From NCBI GenBank assembly GCA_004297315.1, contig SCTU01000184.1:1-20713 (forward strand): a DNA stretch of 20,713 bases. The letters are read 5' to 3'. The position numbers and the translations under genes were made by a program. Below the pieces are notes generated by a model. The model saw only the letters and a program-made list of their open reading frames with translations. It was not told the DNA's origin and ran no database searches. The DNA is from Dehalococcoidia bacterium. GTDB lineage: Bacteria > Chloroflexota > Dehalococcoidia > UBA2979. Below are positions 1-8,411 of the stretch, in pieces. Position 1 is the stretch's first letter. Each line of letters opens with the position of its first letter.

Positions 1-2879
1 GGCTCCGAGCGCTCGCTTGGCGCTACCTGATGGCCCGCGCCGTCTCGCCGGCGGCGCTGTTCTCCATCCTCCAGGCGGGCCTGCTCCTCAACCATGTGTT
101 GCCCATGAAGGCCGGTGAGTTCGCCCGTCCGCTGCTCCTCCAGCGGCGCGGGGTGCCCCTTACCGCGGCGGTCACGACGACTGTGCTGGCGCGCGCGCTG
201 GACGTCCTCGCGCTGCTCGCGATCGCTGTGGTGGCGAACGGCCCGCTCGTCGCCGGGGCGGCGAAGACTGTCGCGCTGGCGGGTGCCTTGTTCGCCACCG
301 GCGTGCTTGTCGTCGTGCGCCTGCGGCGTGTCCCCGCGTTGCCCGAGGCCGTGCGAGGGCGCCTGCACATAGCCGCCACCTCATTGCGGGCTACCCCGAT
401 CCGAGGTCTCGCGGCCAGTCTGCCGCTCGTGCTGCTGAGCTGGATGCTCGAGGCAGGAATGCTCATCGCGGCAGCAAGACTGCTGAGCCTCGACCTGGCG
501 GTCTCAGTGGCAATCGGCGTGACTGCCTTCACCATCCTCTTCCAGGTGATCCACATCACACCGGGTGGGCTCGGGCTGTACGAGGCGAGCATGACGGGCA
601 TCCTCGTGTTGCAGGGCATGCCCGCAGATGACGCCCTCGCGCTCGCGTTGCTCACGCACGGCCTCAAGTTCGGCTATGCGTTGACGGTCGCGCCGGTGTG
701 CGCCATCCCCGCCGCGGTGTCGATCTTCCGTGGCCGCGCGGCCGACGCCCCCCGGAGGGCATCGCGCGTCGAGATCGCGGCAGCGCGGCTGTGGAACGTG
801 TTGAACGAGGGCAAGCCGTTCTCGCCGACGTTCGCGCTAGGTGTGCTCCTGCTGCTCGGCACGCCCCATTGGGCACAGGCTGCGTACTGGGCACGGGCGG
901 CGGTCGCGTTGCTGACAGTGATGCCGCTGGCGCTCGTGTTCTGGCGGTTTGACTTCCCGCTGCGACTCCGCTCGGCGCTCTGGGCATACCTGCTCGGGTT
1001 TGTCGTCCTGTTCCGCTTCATCGACGTGACGGCCGTCGCGCTGGTGCTCTCGGCATACCTGATGTTCACGGTGGTCCTCTGGGGCACCGTCTACTACCAC
1101 CTGCGCATCGGGACGCCGTGGACGAACTTCCTGCGCTTCTGGCGCCTGGTCCTCGAAAACCCCGACCCGACTAGCGGCAACTTCCTGGAGCAGGTACCGA
1201 AGCTGCTGCTGCTGGTGCTGGCGTTTGGCCACGTTTCCAGTGAGATGTCATGGTCGGCAGTGCTCGGCATCGAGGGATTCACGGCCGTCGTCGCCGTGAC
1301 AGCGCTCCTGATCCACCAGCGCTGGTTCACGTGGGTGCCAGCCCTACCCCAGCGCGGCTACGCGCGCGACGACTCGCGTCCGGAGCGCACGAGCAAGCGC
1401 GTGATCGTGATCGCGATCGACGGATGCCGCGCTGACCGGCTGCGGGAGGCGCGGACGCCCTTCATCGACCGGCTCCGTGCCGAAGGGGTGGACTACACGG
1501 ACGTGAGCACGGTCTATCCCGCGCGGACCGTGACGTGCTTCGCCTCGATGCTGACCGGGGCCGCGCCGGCCGTCCATGGGATGCGTTCGAATTTCGTGCC
1601 GAGCCTGGGCGTGAAGTGTGAGTCGGTGTTCGACGTGCTGCGTCGCGAGGGGATGCGCGGCGTGCTGGTCGGCATCGCCCACCTGGTGGACGCGTTCGGC
1701 GAGCGAGATGTCCGCACGGTGACCGCCGTGATGGACAACGACGAGATCGACGGCGCGCTCATCGCGCGCGCGAAACGCGTCCTCGAAGAGGAGGCCCCGG
1801 ACCTGCTCGTGCTGCAATTGCTGAGTGTGGACCAGACAGGCCACGCGCGCGGCAGTTACCACGACGAGTACCTCGCGAAGATCGAGGAGACCGACCGGGC
1901 GATCGAACGGTTCATCGGCTGGTGCGAGGAACGCGGCTACCTCGACGGCACGACGGTGCTGGTGACGGCGGACCACGGCCAGGGCCGGGGCATCGGCGGG
2001 CACGGGCACATGTCGCCGCCCGAGATCACGGTGCCGTGCATCTGGTGGCGCGCCGGCGTCCCTGCGCATCACGTCGTGACAGAGCCGCGATTCATCACGG
2101 AGATCGCGCCCACGATCTGTCACTTGCTGGGGACGCCGGCGCCGGCGGAGACGGTGGGACGCGCGCTGCTACCGCTCGCCGAGAGCCTGGAGTCGATGCG
2201 CGACGGCCCTGTGGTGTTCGTGGTGCCCGCGCACAACGAGGAAGAGAACCTGCCCGAGGTGCTGGCCGGGATCCGGCGTGCGGCTGTGCCCGGCAGCGTC
2301 AGCGTCGTGGTCGACGATGGCTCGACAGACGCCACGGCGCATGTCGCGGAGGCGTGCGGCGCGGTGGTTGTGAGGCACGGCGAGAACCGAGGCCTCGGTG
2401 CGGCGTTGCGCACAGGCCTTGCCGTGGCGCGCGACCTCGATGCACGGGTGGTGGTGTACCTCGACGCCGACGGCGAATACGACCCGACGGAGGCGCCGCT
2501 GCTCCTGGGCCCGATCGAGCGGGGCGAGGCGGACTACGTGCTCGGCTCGCGCTTCGCCGGGACCGCCACGGGCATGACGCGTCCACGACGGGCCGCGAAT
2601 GCGGCGTTCAGCCTGCTGCTCTCCGTCCTCTGCGGCCGCCGGATCTCCGATGGCCAGACGGGCATGCGAGCGTTTTCTCGGAGGGCCCTCGAGGTTGCGG
2701 AGATCGTGCACGACTACAACTACGCGCAGGTGCTCACGCTTGACCTGCTGCACAAACGGATGCGGATGACGGAGGTGCCGATTACGTACCGGCGTCGCCG
2801 TCGCGGACGCTCGTTCATCAACGCGCAGTACCTGTGGCGGGTGCCGCTCGGGATCGCGCGCGAAATGCTGAATGGTTGA
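1..2879 (+). CDS. Flippase-like / AlkP-superfamily phosphodiesterase / GT2 glycosyltransferase fusion (5' partial)
   Basis: The frame is open to the left edge (first full codon at base 3), so the first in-frame ATG, at 30, is probably internal. The N-terminal third is hydrophobic and carries the N-x-x-x-P-x-K-A-G-E-F-x-R signature of the lysylphosphatidylglycerol-synthase membrane region (UPF0104 flippase-like family). More membrane helices follow to about base 1260. Bases 1395-2160 encode an alkaline-phosphatase/nucleotide-pyrophosphatase domain with AIDGCRAD, a Thr nucleophile region (YPARTVTCF), SVDQTGH, ADHGQG and GHGH metal ligands. From about 2205 a family 2 glycosyltransferase begins (PAHNEEENLPE, DDGST, DAD at 2463-2471, GSRF, DGQTGMRAF), close to dolichol/polyprenyl-phosphate sugar transferases. 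I infer synthesis or processing of a lipid-linked envelope glycan. The three domains are normally separate proteins; the frame is uninterrupted, so this looks like a real fusion. Substrates are unknown. Confidence 0.9.
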   Translation, partial: LRALAWRYLMARAVSPAALFSILQAGLLLNHVLPMKAGEFARPLLLQRRGVPLTAAVTTTVLARALDVLALLAIAVVANGPLVAGAAKTVALAGALFATGVLVVVRLRRVPALPEAVRGRLHIAATSLRATPIRGLAASLPLVLLSWMLEAGMLIAAARLLSLDLAVSVAIGVTAFTILFQVIHITPGGLGLYEASMTGILVLQGMPADDALALALLTHGLKFGYALTVAPVCAIPAAVSIFRGRAADAPRRASRVEIAAARLWNVLNEGKPFSPTFALGVLLLLGTPHWAQAAYWARAAVALLTVMPLALVFWRFDFPLRLRSALWAYLLGFVVLFRFIDVTAVALVLSAYLMFTVVLWGTVYYHLRIGTPWTNFLRFWRLVLENPDPTSGNFLEQVPKLLLLVLAFGHVSSEMSWSAVLGIEGFTAVVAVTALLIHQRWFTWVPALPQRGYARDDSRPERTSKRVIVIAIDGCRADRLREARTPFIDRLRAEGVDYTDVSTVYPARTVTCFASMLTGAAPAVHGMRSNFVPSLGVKCESVFDVLRREGMRGVLVGIAHLVDAFGERDVRTVTAVMDNDEIDGALIARAKRVLEEEAPDLLVLQLLSVDQTGHARGSYHDEYLAKIEETDRAIERFIGWCEERGYLDGTTVLVTADHGQGRGIGGHGHMSPPEITVPCIWWRAGVPAHHVVTEPRFITEIAPTICHLLGTPAPAETVGRALLPLAESLESMRDGPVVFVVPAHNEEENLPEVLAGIRRAAVPGSVSVVVDDGSTDATAHVAEACGAVVVRHGENRGLGAALRTGLAVARDLDARVVVYLDADGEYDPTEAPLLLGPIERGEADYVLGSRFAGTATGMTRPRRAANAAFSLLLSVLCGRRISDGQTGMRAFSRRALEVAEIVHDYNYAQVLTLDLLHKRMRMTEVPITYRRRRRGRSFINAQYLWRVPLGIAREMLNG

Positions 2880-2900
2880 GCCGCAGGCCGCGGGCACGCT

Positions 2901-2908
2901 AGGAGGAA
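2901..2908 (+). promoter_or_regulatory. Strong Shine-Dalgarno site for the cupredoxin gene
   Basis: AGGAGGAA lies 4 bases before the ATG at 2913. It sits only 21 bases after the stop of the upstream fusion gene, consistent with co-transcription with it. No separate promoter was recognised in the 33-base gap. Confidence 0.6.
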
Positions 2909-2912
2909 GCCA

Positions 2913-3440
2913 ATGTTGAGAGTCGAAAAGCCCTGGCCGGTCGCCGTCCTCGTGCTGACGGTGGCGCTCTTTTCCACCGCGTGCACGGGAGATGGGGAGG
3001 ATCGCCCGCAGGTCGACGTGGTTGGCGGGGACAAGACGAGCAGCGCCAGCGTGTCTGCGAGCGGAGCGCCGCCTGAGCGTGGTGTCGTGGAGCCGAAACC
3101 TCCATCCGCAGTGCAAGTCGACGTCGAGTTGAAGGAGTGGGCAACTGAAGCGAAGGCGGCCCGCGTGAGCGCCGGTGGCGTCTACTTCTTCGTTTCCAAC
3201 CAGGGAAAGCAGCCGCATGAGCTCGTGGTGATCCAGACGGATCAGTCGCCGGACAAACTGCCGGTCGAGGGCGGACGGGTCCCTGAAGGCAAGGTGAAGA
3301 TCGTCGGCGAGATTGAGCCATTCGCAGCAGAGTCGAAGGCGGGCAAGACGTTCAATCTGGCAAAAGGCAAGTACGTCCTGATCTGCAACATCGCCGGCCA
3401 TTACGAGTTGGGCATGCGTGTGGCGCTCACGGTCGAGTAA
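2913..3440 (+). CDS. Cupredoxin (blue copper) domain lipoprotein
   Basis: A 175-residue protein with a hydrophobic leader ending in STAC (Cys24), read as a lipoprotein signal although Ser rather than Leu sits at -3. A flexible Gly/Ser-rich tether runs to about residue 65, then a plastocyanin/azurin-like domain. All four type-1 copper ligands are visible: His102 in PHEL, then Cys158, His163 and Met168 in the C-x4-H-x4-M loop close to the C terminus. It should therefore be an outward-facing electron carrier or copper-dependent redox partner. It directly precedes a FEA1-related lipoprotein and a ferric iron ABC transporter, and its tether closely matches that of the FEA1-related protein. A role in setting the iron redox state during uptake is inferred. 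The start is fixed by the AGGAGGAA site. Confidence 0.9.
   Translation: MLRVEKPWPVAVLVLTVALFSTACTGDGEDRPQVDVVGGDKTSSASVSASGAPPERGVVEPKPPSAVQVDVELKEWATEAKAARVSAGGVYFFVSNQGKQPHELVVIQTDQSPDKLPVEGGRVPEGKVKIVGEIEPFAAESKAGKTFNLAKGKYVLICNIAGHYELGMRVALTVE
2982..3065 (+). repeat. Lipoprotein tether repeat, copy 1
   Basis: Starting at the lipidated Cys codon, this stretch encodes C-T-G-D-G-E-D-R-P-Q-V-D-V-V-G-G and later S-V-S-A-S-G. It matches bases 3575-3676 in the next gene at both protein and nucleotide level (for example GAGGATCGCCCG in both). The shared part is the tether only; the following domains are unrelated. Confidence 0.75.
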
Positions 3441-3502
3441 AAGCGCTGTACGGGCGTGCGCGTCAAGCGGCGACACCTCGGACCATCCTGAAGGGGGCAC
3501 AA

Positions 3503-4681
3503 GTGTTTGGAGCAAGGCGGCTGTGGCACGCGGTAAACGTCTCCGTGTTGGCGGTGGCGCTGCTTGCCGGCGCCTGCAGCGGGGACGGTGAGGATCGCCC
3601 GAAGGTCGATGTGATCGGCGGCAACGGCACCCCCGCGGCAGGCAAGACTGGTTCGGGCAGCGTGTCGGCGAGCGGCCCGGGGCCGAGCGGCGGCGCGGTC
3701 ACGACGCCGGCGACCGGCAAGCGTTATGCAACAGTCGGCAACGTCGACGTGTATTTCCAGATGGCGCTCGACCGTCGCGACATCCTGGCGGCACTTCAGC
3801 CCGGCGAGGGGAAGCCGGCGGACTGGGCAAAGGCGAAGGAGATCTACGAAAAGGGGAAGAACCAGGTCCGGTCGGACGGTACGCTACGGCCGCTCGCGAG
3901 CATCCCAAATGACAGCGTGCAGGCGGCCTTCCCGAACGGCGCGGCGGTGTATGGCCGTCCTGACTTCATCAACGCCCTCGTCCGCGACGGGCTCGACGGC
4001 ACGGGGCGCGCGCAGGGGTTGCCTGACGACGCGCGCCGCCAGATCGTCGACAAAGGGATCCAGATGCTGATGTACGGGAAATCGCTGCAGGAACTGGCGA
4101 GCGCGCGGACGCGCGTTGAGCAGAAGAACCCGGACAACAACACGGGCGCCCCGCACGCAGTGGACGAGGCATGGGCCGCAATCGCCGGCAGCCCCGACAA
4201 CAACGGCAACCGTGTGTACGGGCTGCTGCAGACCGCCCGTGGACGCGAGGGCAATTTCAAACTTGAAGGCAAGGTCGCGGACCCGCTCGAGGCCGCGTTC
4301 GTGGCGGCGCTGGCGTCCGCGCAGAAGGGCGACCTCGCGGCGTTCGACAAGGCGCACGGCGAGATCAAGGGACTGATGAACACGGTCTTCTATCTCGCGT
4401 CGCTGCGCTACGTGAAGAGTCTTGAGGGCGCCACGACGCAGGCCCAGCGCCAGGAGCAACTGGCCGAGGGGTGGACGTTCTTCCAGACGATCCGGCCGTT
4501 GGTCGCGCAGGCGTCGGCGAGCGCGGCTAAGACGGTAGAGGACGCCTACAACCGTCCCGCGGAGGCGGCGTTCCCCGCATCGGTGACGACGGCGGTCTAT
4601 CAGGCACTTAACGAGCCCGCAGTGCTCCAGGCGCTCGGGATTCCGGCCGCGGTTCAGGTGAAAACGCCGCCAGCCGGTTAG
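3503..4681 (+). CDS. FEA1-related iron-assimilation lipoprotein
   Basis: A 392-residue protein starting at GTG with AAGGGGG 5 bases upstream. The signal peptide ends LLAGAC (Cys25), a good lipobox. The tether (GDGEDRPKVDVIGG, then SVSASG) repeats that of the preceding cupredoxin. From about residue 72 the mature domain resembles the Fea1 family (low-iron-inducible periplasmic protein, known from Chlamydomonas and from bacterial relatives): a VDVYFQMALDRRDILAAL stretch, an A-K-x-I-Y-E-x-G-K-N segment, and a largely helical, Ala-rich remainder with paired-residue stretches such as NPDNNTG and SPDNNGN. Family recognition is from memory of its pattern. Placement just before a complete FbpABC-type transporter supports binding or delivery of iron at the cell surface. 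Its exact biochemical role is not established. Confidence 0.8.
   Translation: MFGARRLWHAVNVSVLAVALLAGACSGDGEDRPKVDVIGGNGTPAAGKTGSGSVSASGPGPSGGAVTTPATGKRYATVGNVDVYFQMALDRRDILAALQPGEGKPADWAKAKEIYEKGKNQVRSDGTLRPLASIPNDSVQAAFPNGAAVYGRPDFINALVRDGLDGTGRAQGLPDDARRQIVDKGIQMLMYGKSLQELASARTRVEQKNPDNNTGAPHAVDEAWAAIAGSPDNNGNRVYGLLQTARGREGNFKLEGKVADPLEAAFVAALASAQKGDLAAFDKAHGEIKGLMNTVFYLASLRYVKSLEGATTQAQRQEQLAEGWTFFQTIRPLVAQASASAAKTVEDAYNRPAEAAFPASVTTAVYQALNEPAVLQALGIPAAVQVKTPPAG
3575..3676 (+). repeat. Lipoprotein tether repeat, copy 2
   Basis: The tether of the FEA1-related lipoprotein reads C-S-G-D-G-E-D-R-P-K-V-D-V-I-G-G and then S-G-S-V-S-A-S-G, matching the cupredoxin tether, with a short insertion between the two conserved blocks. 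Copying of a signal-plus-tether module between neighbours, or strong shared selection, would explain it. Confidence 0.75.
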
Positions 4682-4711
4682 CGCCGACGGGGTTCGAAGG
4701 GACACGGCTTC

Positions 4712-5728
4712 ATGGTGAATCGAGGGCTGGGCACGGCGATCGCGCTGGGGGCGCTCTTCCTCGGCGTGCTTGCGGCGGCGTGCGGCGGCGACGACGGCGA
4801 GACGCTCACGATCTACTCCGGGCGGACGCGCGATCTCGTCGAGCCGATCCTCGAGTCGTTCTCCAAGGAGACCGGCGTCCACATCCGCGTGCGTTACGGA
4901 GACACGGCCGAGCTCGCGGCGACGATCCTCGAAGAGGGGCGAAACTCCCCGGCTGACGTGTTCTTTGCCCAGGACGCGGGTGCGCTCGGCGCAATGGTCG
5001 AGGCAGGACGGTTCAAGGAACTGCCGGACGGCATACTGCAGCGGGTGCCCCAGCAGTACCGAGCGCCGGACAAGCGCTGGGTCGGCGTGTCCGCGCGCGC
5101 GCGCGTGCTCGCGTTCAATCCGGAGAAGGTGCGTGAGCAGGATCTCCCCGCCTCGGTGCTGGAGCTGACCGATGCGAAATGGCGCAACCGTGTGAGTTGG
5201 GCGCCGACGAATGGGTCGTTCCAGGCATTCGTCACGGCCCTCCGGCGGGCGCGGGGGCAGGAGGGCGCGCGCGACTGGCTGCTGGCGATGAAGGCGAACG
5301 GGACGCGGGCCTACGCGAACAACGTCGCGCAGGTCCAGGCGGTGGCGGCCGGCGAGGTCGACGTCGCACTGGTGAACCATTACTACCTGTATCCGCTGCT
5401 CAAGGAACGCGGCGAGGGCTTCAAGGCGCGCAACCACTTCTTCACAGACGGCGACATCGGCGGGATGGTCAACGTCGCCGGCGCCGGCATCCTCGACACC
5501 TCAAAGCACGACGCCGTGGCGCGGCGTTTCGTCGAGTTCCTGCTTTCGCGGGAGGCGCAGCAGTATTTCGCGGAGCACACGTATGAGTACCCGCTGGCGG
5601 CGGGTGTGACGCCGCCCGCGGAGGTGCCTGCCCTTTCGACGCTGCAGCCGCCCGCCGTCGACCTGAACGGGCTCCATGACCTCTCCGGGACGCTGGCACT
5701 GCTGCGGGAGACGGGCGTCCTGCCATGA
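4712..5728 (+). CDS. Ferric iron ABC transporter, substrate-binding lipoprotein (FbpA type)
   Basis: A 338-residue extracellular solute-binding protein with a leader ending VLAAAC (Cys24), so it is lipid-anchored. The mature part begins TLTIYSGR, the usual first strand of FbpA/FutA-type ferric binding proteins. The paired tyrosines of NHYYLY (Tyr224, Tyr225) match the iron-coordinating Tyr pair of that family, and Tyr35 sits in the first-strand position. The C-terminal YEYPLAAGV is also typical. The permease start overlaps its stop (ATGA, 5725-5728), so the genes are translationally coupled. Length fits the family. Ferric iron is the most likely cargo given the tyrosines and the FEA1 neighbour; related proteins carry other anions, so specificity is inferred. 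Confidence 0.9.
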   Translation: MVNRGLGTAIALGALFLGVLAAACGGDDGETLTIYSGRTRDLVEPILESFSKETGVHIRVRYGDTAELAATILEEGRNSPADVFFAQDAGALGAMVEAGRFKELPDGILQRVPQQYRAPDKRWVGVSARARVLAFNPEKVREQDLPASVLELTDAKWRNRVSWAPTNGSFQAFVTALRRARGQEGARDWLLAMKANGTRAYANNVAQVQAVAAGEVDVALVNHYYLYPLLKERGEGFKARNHFFTDGDIGGMVNVAGAGILDTSKHDAVARRFVEFLLSREAQQYFAEHTYEYPLAAGVTPPAEVPALSTLQPPAVDLNGLHDLSGTLALLRETGVLP

Positions 5729-7374
5729 GCGTGATGCTGGCGTGGCGCATGAGACGGAACGGTCGCGTGCCGTGGACCGCCGGAGGCCTGGCGGTCCTCG
5801 TCATCGGCGGCGTGTTGCTGGCGCCGCTGTACCTGTTGATCCGCGTCGGGCAGGCCGGCCCGCGCGCGTGGGACGTGATCTTCGAGGCGCGCACCTTCGA
5901 TCTGCTCCTCGGCACGCTGCTGCTCGCCGCTGCGGTGACCGCCGCGGCCGTCGCCATCGCGATGCCGCTGGCCTGGCTCACGACGCGCAGCGACCTTCCG
6001 TGGCGGCGTTTCTGGACGGTAATGCTGGCCCTGCCACTGCTGTTTCCGTCGTACGTGGCCGCGTACACGTTGGTCGCGGCCGTGGGGCCGCGCGGGCTGC
6101 TGCGTGACGCGCTGGCGCCGCTGGGTGTGGAGCAGTTGCCGGAGGTCTACGGATTCCCGGGGGCATGGCTCGTCCTGACCTTGACGACGTACCCGTACGC
6201 GTATCTTTCACTGCGGGCGGGGTTGATGGGGCTTGACCGATCGCTGGAAGAAGCCGCGCGCGGGCTTGGGCGCGGGCCGGTGGCGGCCTTCTTCATGGTC
6301 ACGTTGCCCGCGTTACGGCCGGCGATCGCGGCGGGCGGGATCTTGATCGCGCTCTACACGCTGAGCGACTTCGGTGCGGTCTCGATCCTGCGGTTCGACT
6401 CGCTGACGAGCGCGGTGTTCATCCAGTACAAGTCGTCGTTCGACCGCAGCGCGGCGGCCGCGCTCGCCCTCGTGCTGGTCGCGGTGGCGCTCGTCGTCGT
6501 GCTGCTGGAGGGCGCCACGCGCGGCCGCGCGCGATACCACACCCGAAGCCGGCGGACACGTACGTCGACGCCGCTGGGGCGCTGGCGCATGCCGGCCGTG
6601 ATCTTCTGCGCGTCCGTAGCCGCCGTGGGCGTTGTCCTTCCTCTGGGCGTCATTGTGACGTGGGCGGCGCGCGGGATTGTCGAGGACGCCCAGTTGCGGC
6701 TGAGCGGGGACGCCGTGCTCAGCTCGCTGTACGCCTCGGCACTCGCCGCTGCCGCCACGGTCGCGGCCGCGCTCCCCGTGGCGTTCCTGGCCGTGCGCCG
6801 GCCGGGGGTGTTGAGCGGCGTGCTGGAGCGCGCGACGTACGGTGGGTTCGCATTGCCGGGCGTGACGATCGCGCTCTCGCTGGTGTTCTTCGCCGCGAAC
6901 TACGCCACGCCGCTCTATCAAACGCTGGCGCTCCTGATCTTCGCCTACACCGTGCGCTTCCTTCCGGAGGCCGTGGGCGCGTCGCGGTCCGCGCTGCTGC
7001 AGGTGCACCCGAACACGGAGGAGGCGGGCCGAGGGCTCGGCGCGAGCGCGGCCAAGGTCTTCCTGCGGATCACCACGCCACAGATGCTGCCGGGCATCTC
7101 GGCGGGGGCGCTCCTGGTATTCCTCACGGCGATGAAGGAACTGCCGATCACGCTCCTGCTCAGCCCGATCGGATTCGAAACGCTGGCAACCGACATCTGG
7201 ACGGCGACGTCCGAGGCGTCATTCGCGCGCGCGGCGCTGCCGTCGCTCGTACTAGTGGCGTTGTCCGCCGTCGCAGTCTTCCTGATGTTGCGCGCGGAGC
7301 GGTCCAGCGGGCAGCATGAAAGCGACGAGCGCGATGCGCTGAGCAATGTGGCCATGGAACAGGTGCCTTCGTGA
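5725..7374 (+). CDS. Iron ABC transporter permease with two fused membrane halves (FbpB type)
   Basis: A 549-residue integral membrane protein forming the channel of the iron importer. It contains two binding-protein-dependent permease domains in one chain, as usual for FbpB/FutB-type permeases. Each half has its cytoplasmic EAA coupling loop: EEAARGLG at residues 175-182 and EEAGRGLG at 432-439, followed by the expected T-L-P / T-T-P segments (TLPALRPAIAAG and TTPQMLPGISAG). About twelve hydrophobic segments are spread along the protein, with a basic linker (RGRARYHTRSRRTRT) between the halves. It overlaps the substrate-binding gene at the 5' end and the ATPase gene at the 3' end. Confidence 0.93.
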   Translation: MSVMLAWRMRRNGRVPWTAGGLAVLVIGGVLLAPLYLLIRVGQAGPRAWDVIFEARTFDLLLGTLLLAAAVTAAAVAIAMPLAWLTTRSDLPWRRFWTVMLALPLLFPSYVAAYTLVAAVGPRGLLRDALAPLGVEQLPEVYGFPGAWLVLTLTTYPYAYLSLRAGLMGLDRSLEEAARGLGRGPVAAFFMVTLPALRPAIAAGGILIALYTLSDFGAVSILRFDSLTSAVFIQYKSSFDRSAAAALALVLVAVALVVVLLEGATRGRARYHTRSRRTRTSTPLGRWRMPAVIFCASVAAVGVVLPLGVIVTWAARGIVEDAQLRLSGDAVLSSLYASALAAAATVAAALPVAFLAVRRPGVLSGVLERATYGGFALPGVTIALSLVFFAANYATPLYQTLALLIFAYTVRFLPEAVGASRSALLQVHPNTEEAGRGLGASAAKVFLRITTPQMLPGISAGALLVFLTAMKELPITLLLSPIGFETLATDIWTATSEASFARAALPSLVLVALSAVAVFLMLRAERSSGQHESDERDALSNVAMEQVPS

Positions 7375-8411
7375 TGAGTCCGGGAAGCGGCACGGAGTTC
7401 CTCGCTTGCCGCGGGGTGGTGAAGCGGTTCGGGTCGACGGTCGCGCTCGCCGGCGCGGACCTCGCGGCCCGGCAGGGGGACGTGCTCGCGCTCGTGGGTC
7501 CGAGTGGGTGCGGGAAGACGACGCTGTTGCGCGTGGTCGCTGGCTTCGAGCAGCCCGACGCGGGCGAGGTGCGGCTCGAAGGACGGGTGCTCAACGGTCG
7601 CGGCATCTCGGTGCCGCCGGACCGGCGCCGCGTGGGGATGGTGTTCCAGGATTTCGCCCTCTTCCCGCACATGTCGGTCGCGAGAAACATCGCCTTTGGC
7701 CTGCCGAAAGGCGTCGACCGCCGCCGTCGCGTCCAGGAACTGCTCGACCTTGTCGGGCTGCCCGGCCTCGAGGCGCGGATGCCGCACGAGTTGTCGGGTG
7801 GCCAGCAGCAGCGCGTCGCGATGGCGCGCGCGCTGGCGGCGGAACCGGCCCTGATGCTGCTGGACGAGCCCTTTTCAAACCTCGATCCGTCAATCAGGCA
7901 GCGCGTGCGCTCCGAGGTAAAGCAACTGATCCGCGCGATCGGGATCACGGCGGTGTTCGTCACGCATGACCAGGAAGAGGCCCTCAGCATCGCCGAGCAA
8001 GTGGCGGTGATGGTCGCGGGACGGGTGCGCCAGGTGGGCGCGCCGCACGAGGTCTACTCGAAGCCGGCCGACCGGACCGTGGCCGCGTTCATCGGCGAGG
8101 CCAACCTGCTGCCGGGGAAGGTCTCGGGCGGGATGTCGGAGTCAGAACTCGGGCGGGTGCCGGTGAGTGCGGACTTCGCGGGGAACGCCGAGATGATGGT
8201 CCGGGCGGAGGACCTCGCGATCACCGAGCACGGCGGCACCCCGGTGGAGGTCGAACATGTCGAGTACTACGGGCACGACATGCTCGTCACGGCGCGGCTG
8301 GGCAGCGGGCGGCCCCTGCGCGTACGCCTGAAGACGGGCCTCGAATTGCAGCCCGGGCAGCGCGTCGGCGTCACCGTCACGGGCCGGATGCTTGCATTTC
8401 CGAGTCCATGA
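7371..8411 (+). CDS. Iron ABC transporter ATP-binding protein (FbpC type)
   Basis: A 346-residue ATPase that powers the importer from the cytoplasmic face. Walker A is GPSGCGKTT (43-51), the Q-loop is VFQDFALFPH (Gln93), the ABC signature LSGGQQQR (141-148), Walker B LMLLDEP (161-167) and the switch His199 is in THD. The C-terminal ~100 residues form a TOBE-like regulatory domain, as in FbpC/PotA/MalK-type ATPases. The start is either GTG 7371 (GTGA overlap with the permease stop) or the next codon, ATG 7374, which shares one base with that stop; both are in frame and differ by one residue. The downstream glycosyltransferase start overlaps its stop by 4 bases. Confidence 0.93.
   Translation: MMSPGSGTEFLACRGVVKRFGSTVALAGADLAARQGDVLALVGPSGCGKTTLLRVVAGFEQPDAGEVRLEGRVLNGRGISVPPDRRRVGMVFQDFALFPHMSVARNIAFGLPKGVDRRRRVQELLDLVGLPGLEARMPHELSGGQQQRVAMARALAAEPALMLLDEPFSNLDPSIRQRVRSEVKQLIRAIGITAVFVTHDQEEALSIAEQVAVMVAGRVRQVGAPHEVYSKPADRTVAAFIGEANLLPGKVSGGMSESELGRVPVSADFAGNAEMMVRAEDLAITEHGGTPVEVEHVEYYGHDMLVTARLGSGRPLRVRLKTGLELQPGQRVGVTVTGRMLAFPSP

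Noticed and set aside
2169..3515. A 448-codon minus-strand open frame spanning the GT2 domain and the cupredoxin
   Set aside because: It crosses two recognisable plus-strand genes and the gap between them, and its product has no recognisable features.
3884..5437. A 517-codon open frame on the minus strand opposite the FEA1-like and FbpA-like genes
   Set aside because: Its product is Arg/His-rich low-complexity sequence without motifs, and the plus strand carries two clear lipoproteins. It is a codon-bias shadow of GC-rich genes.
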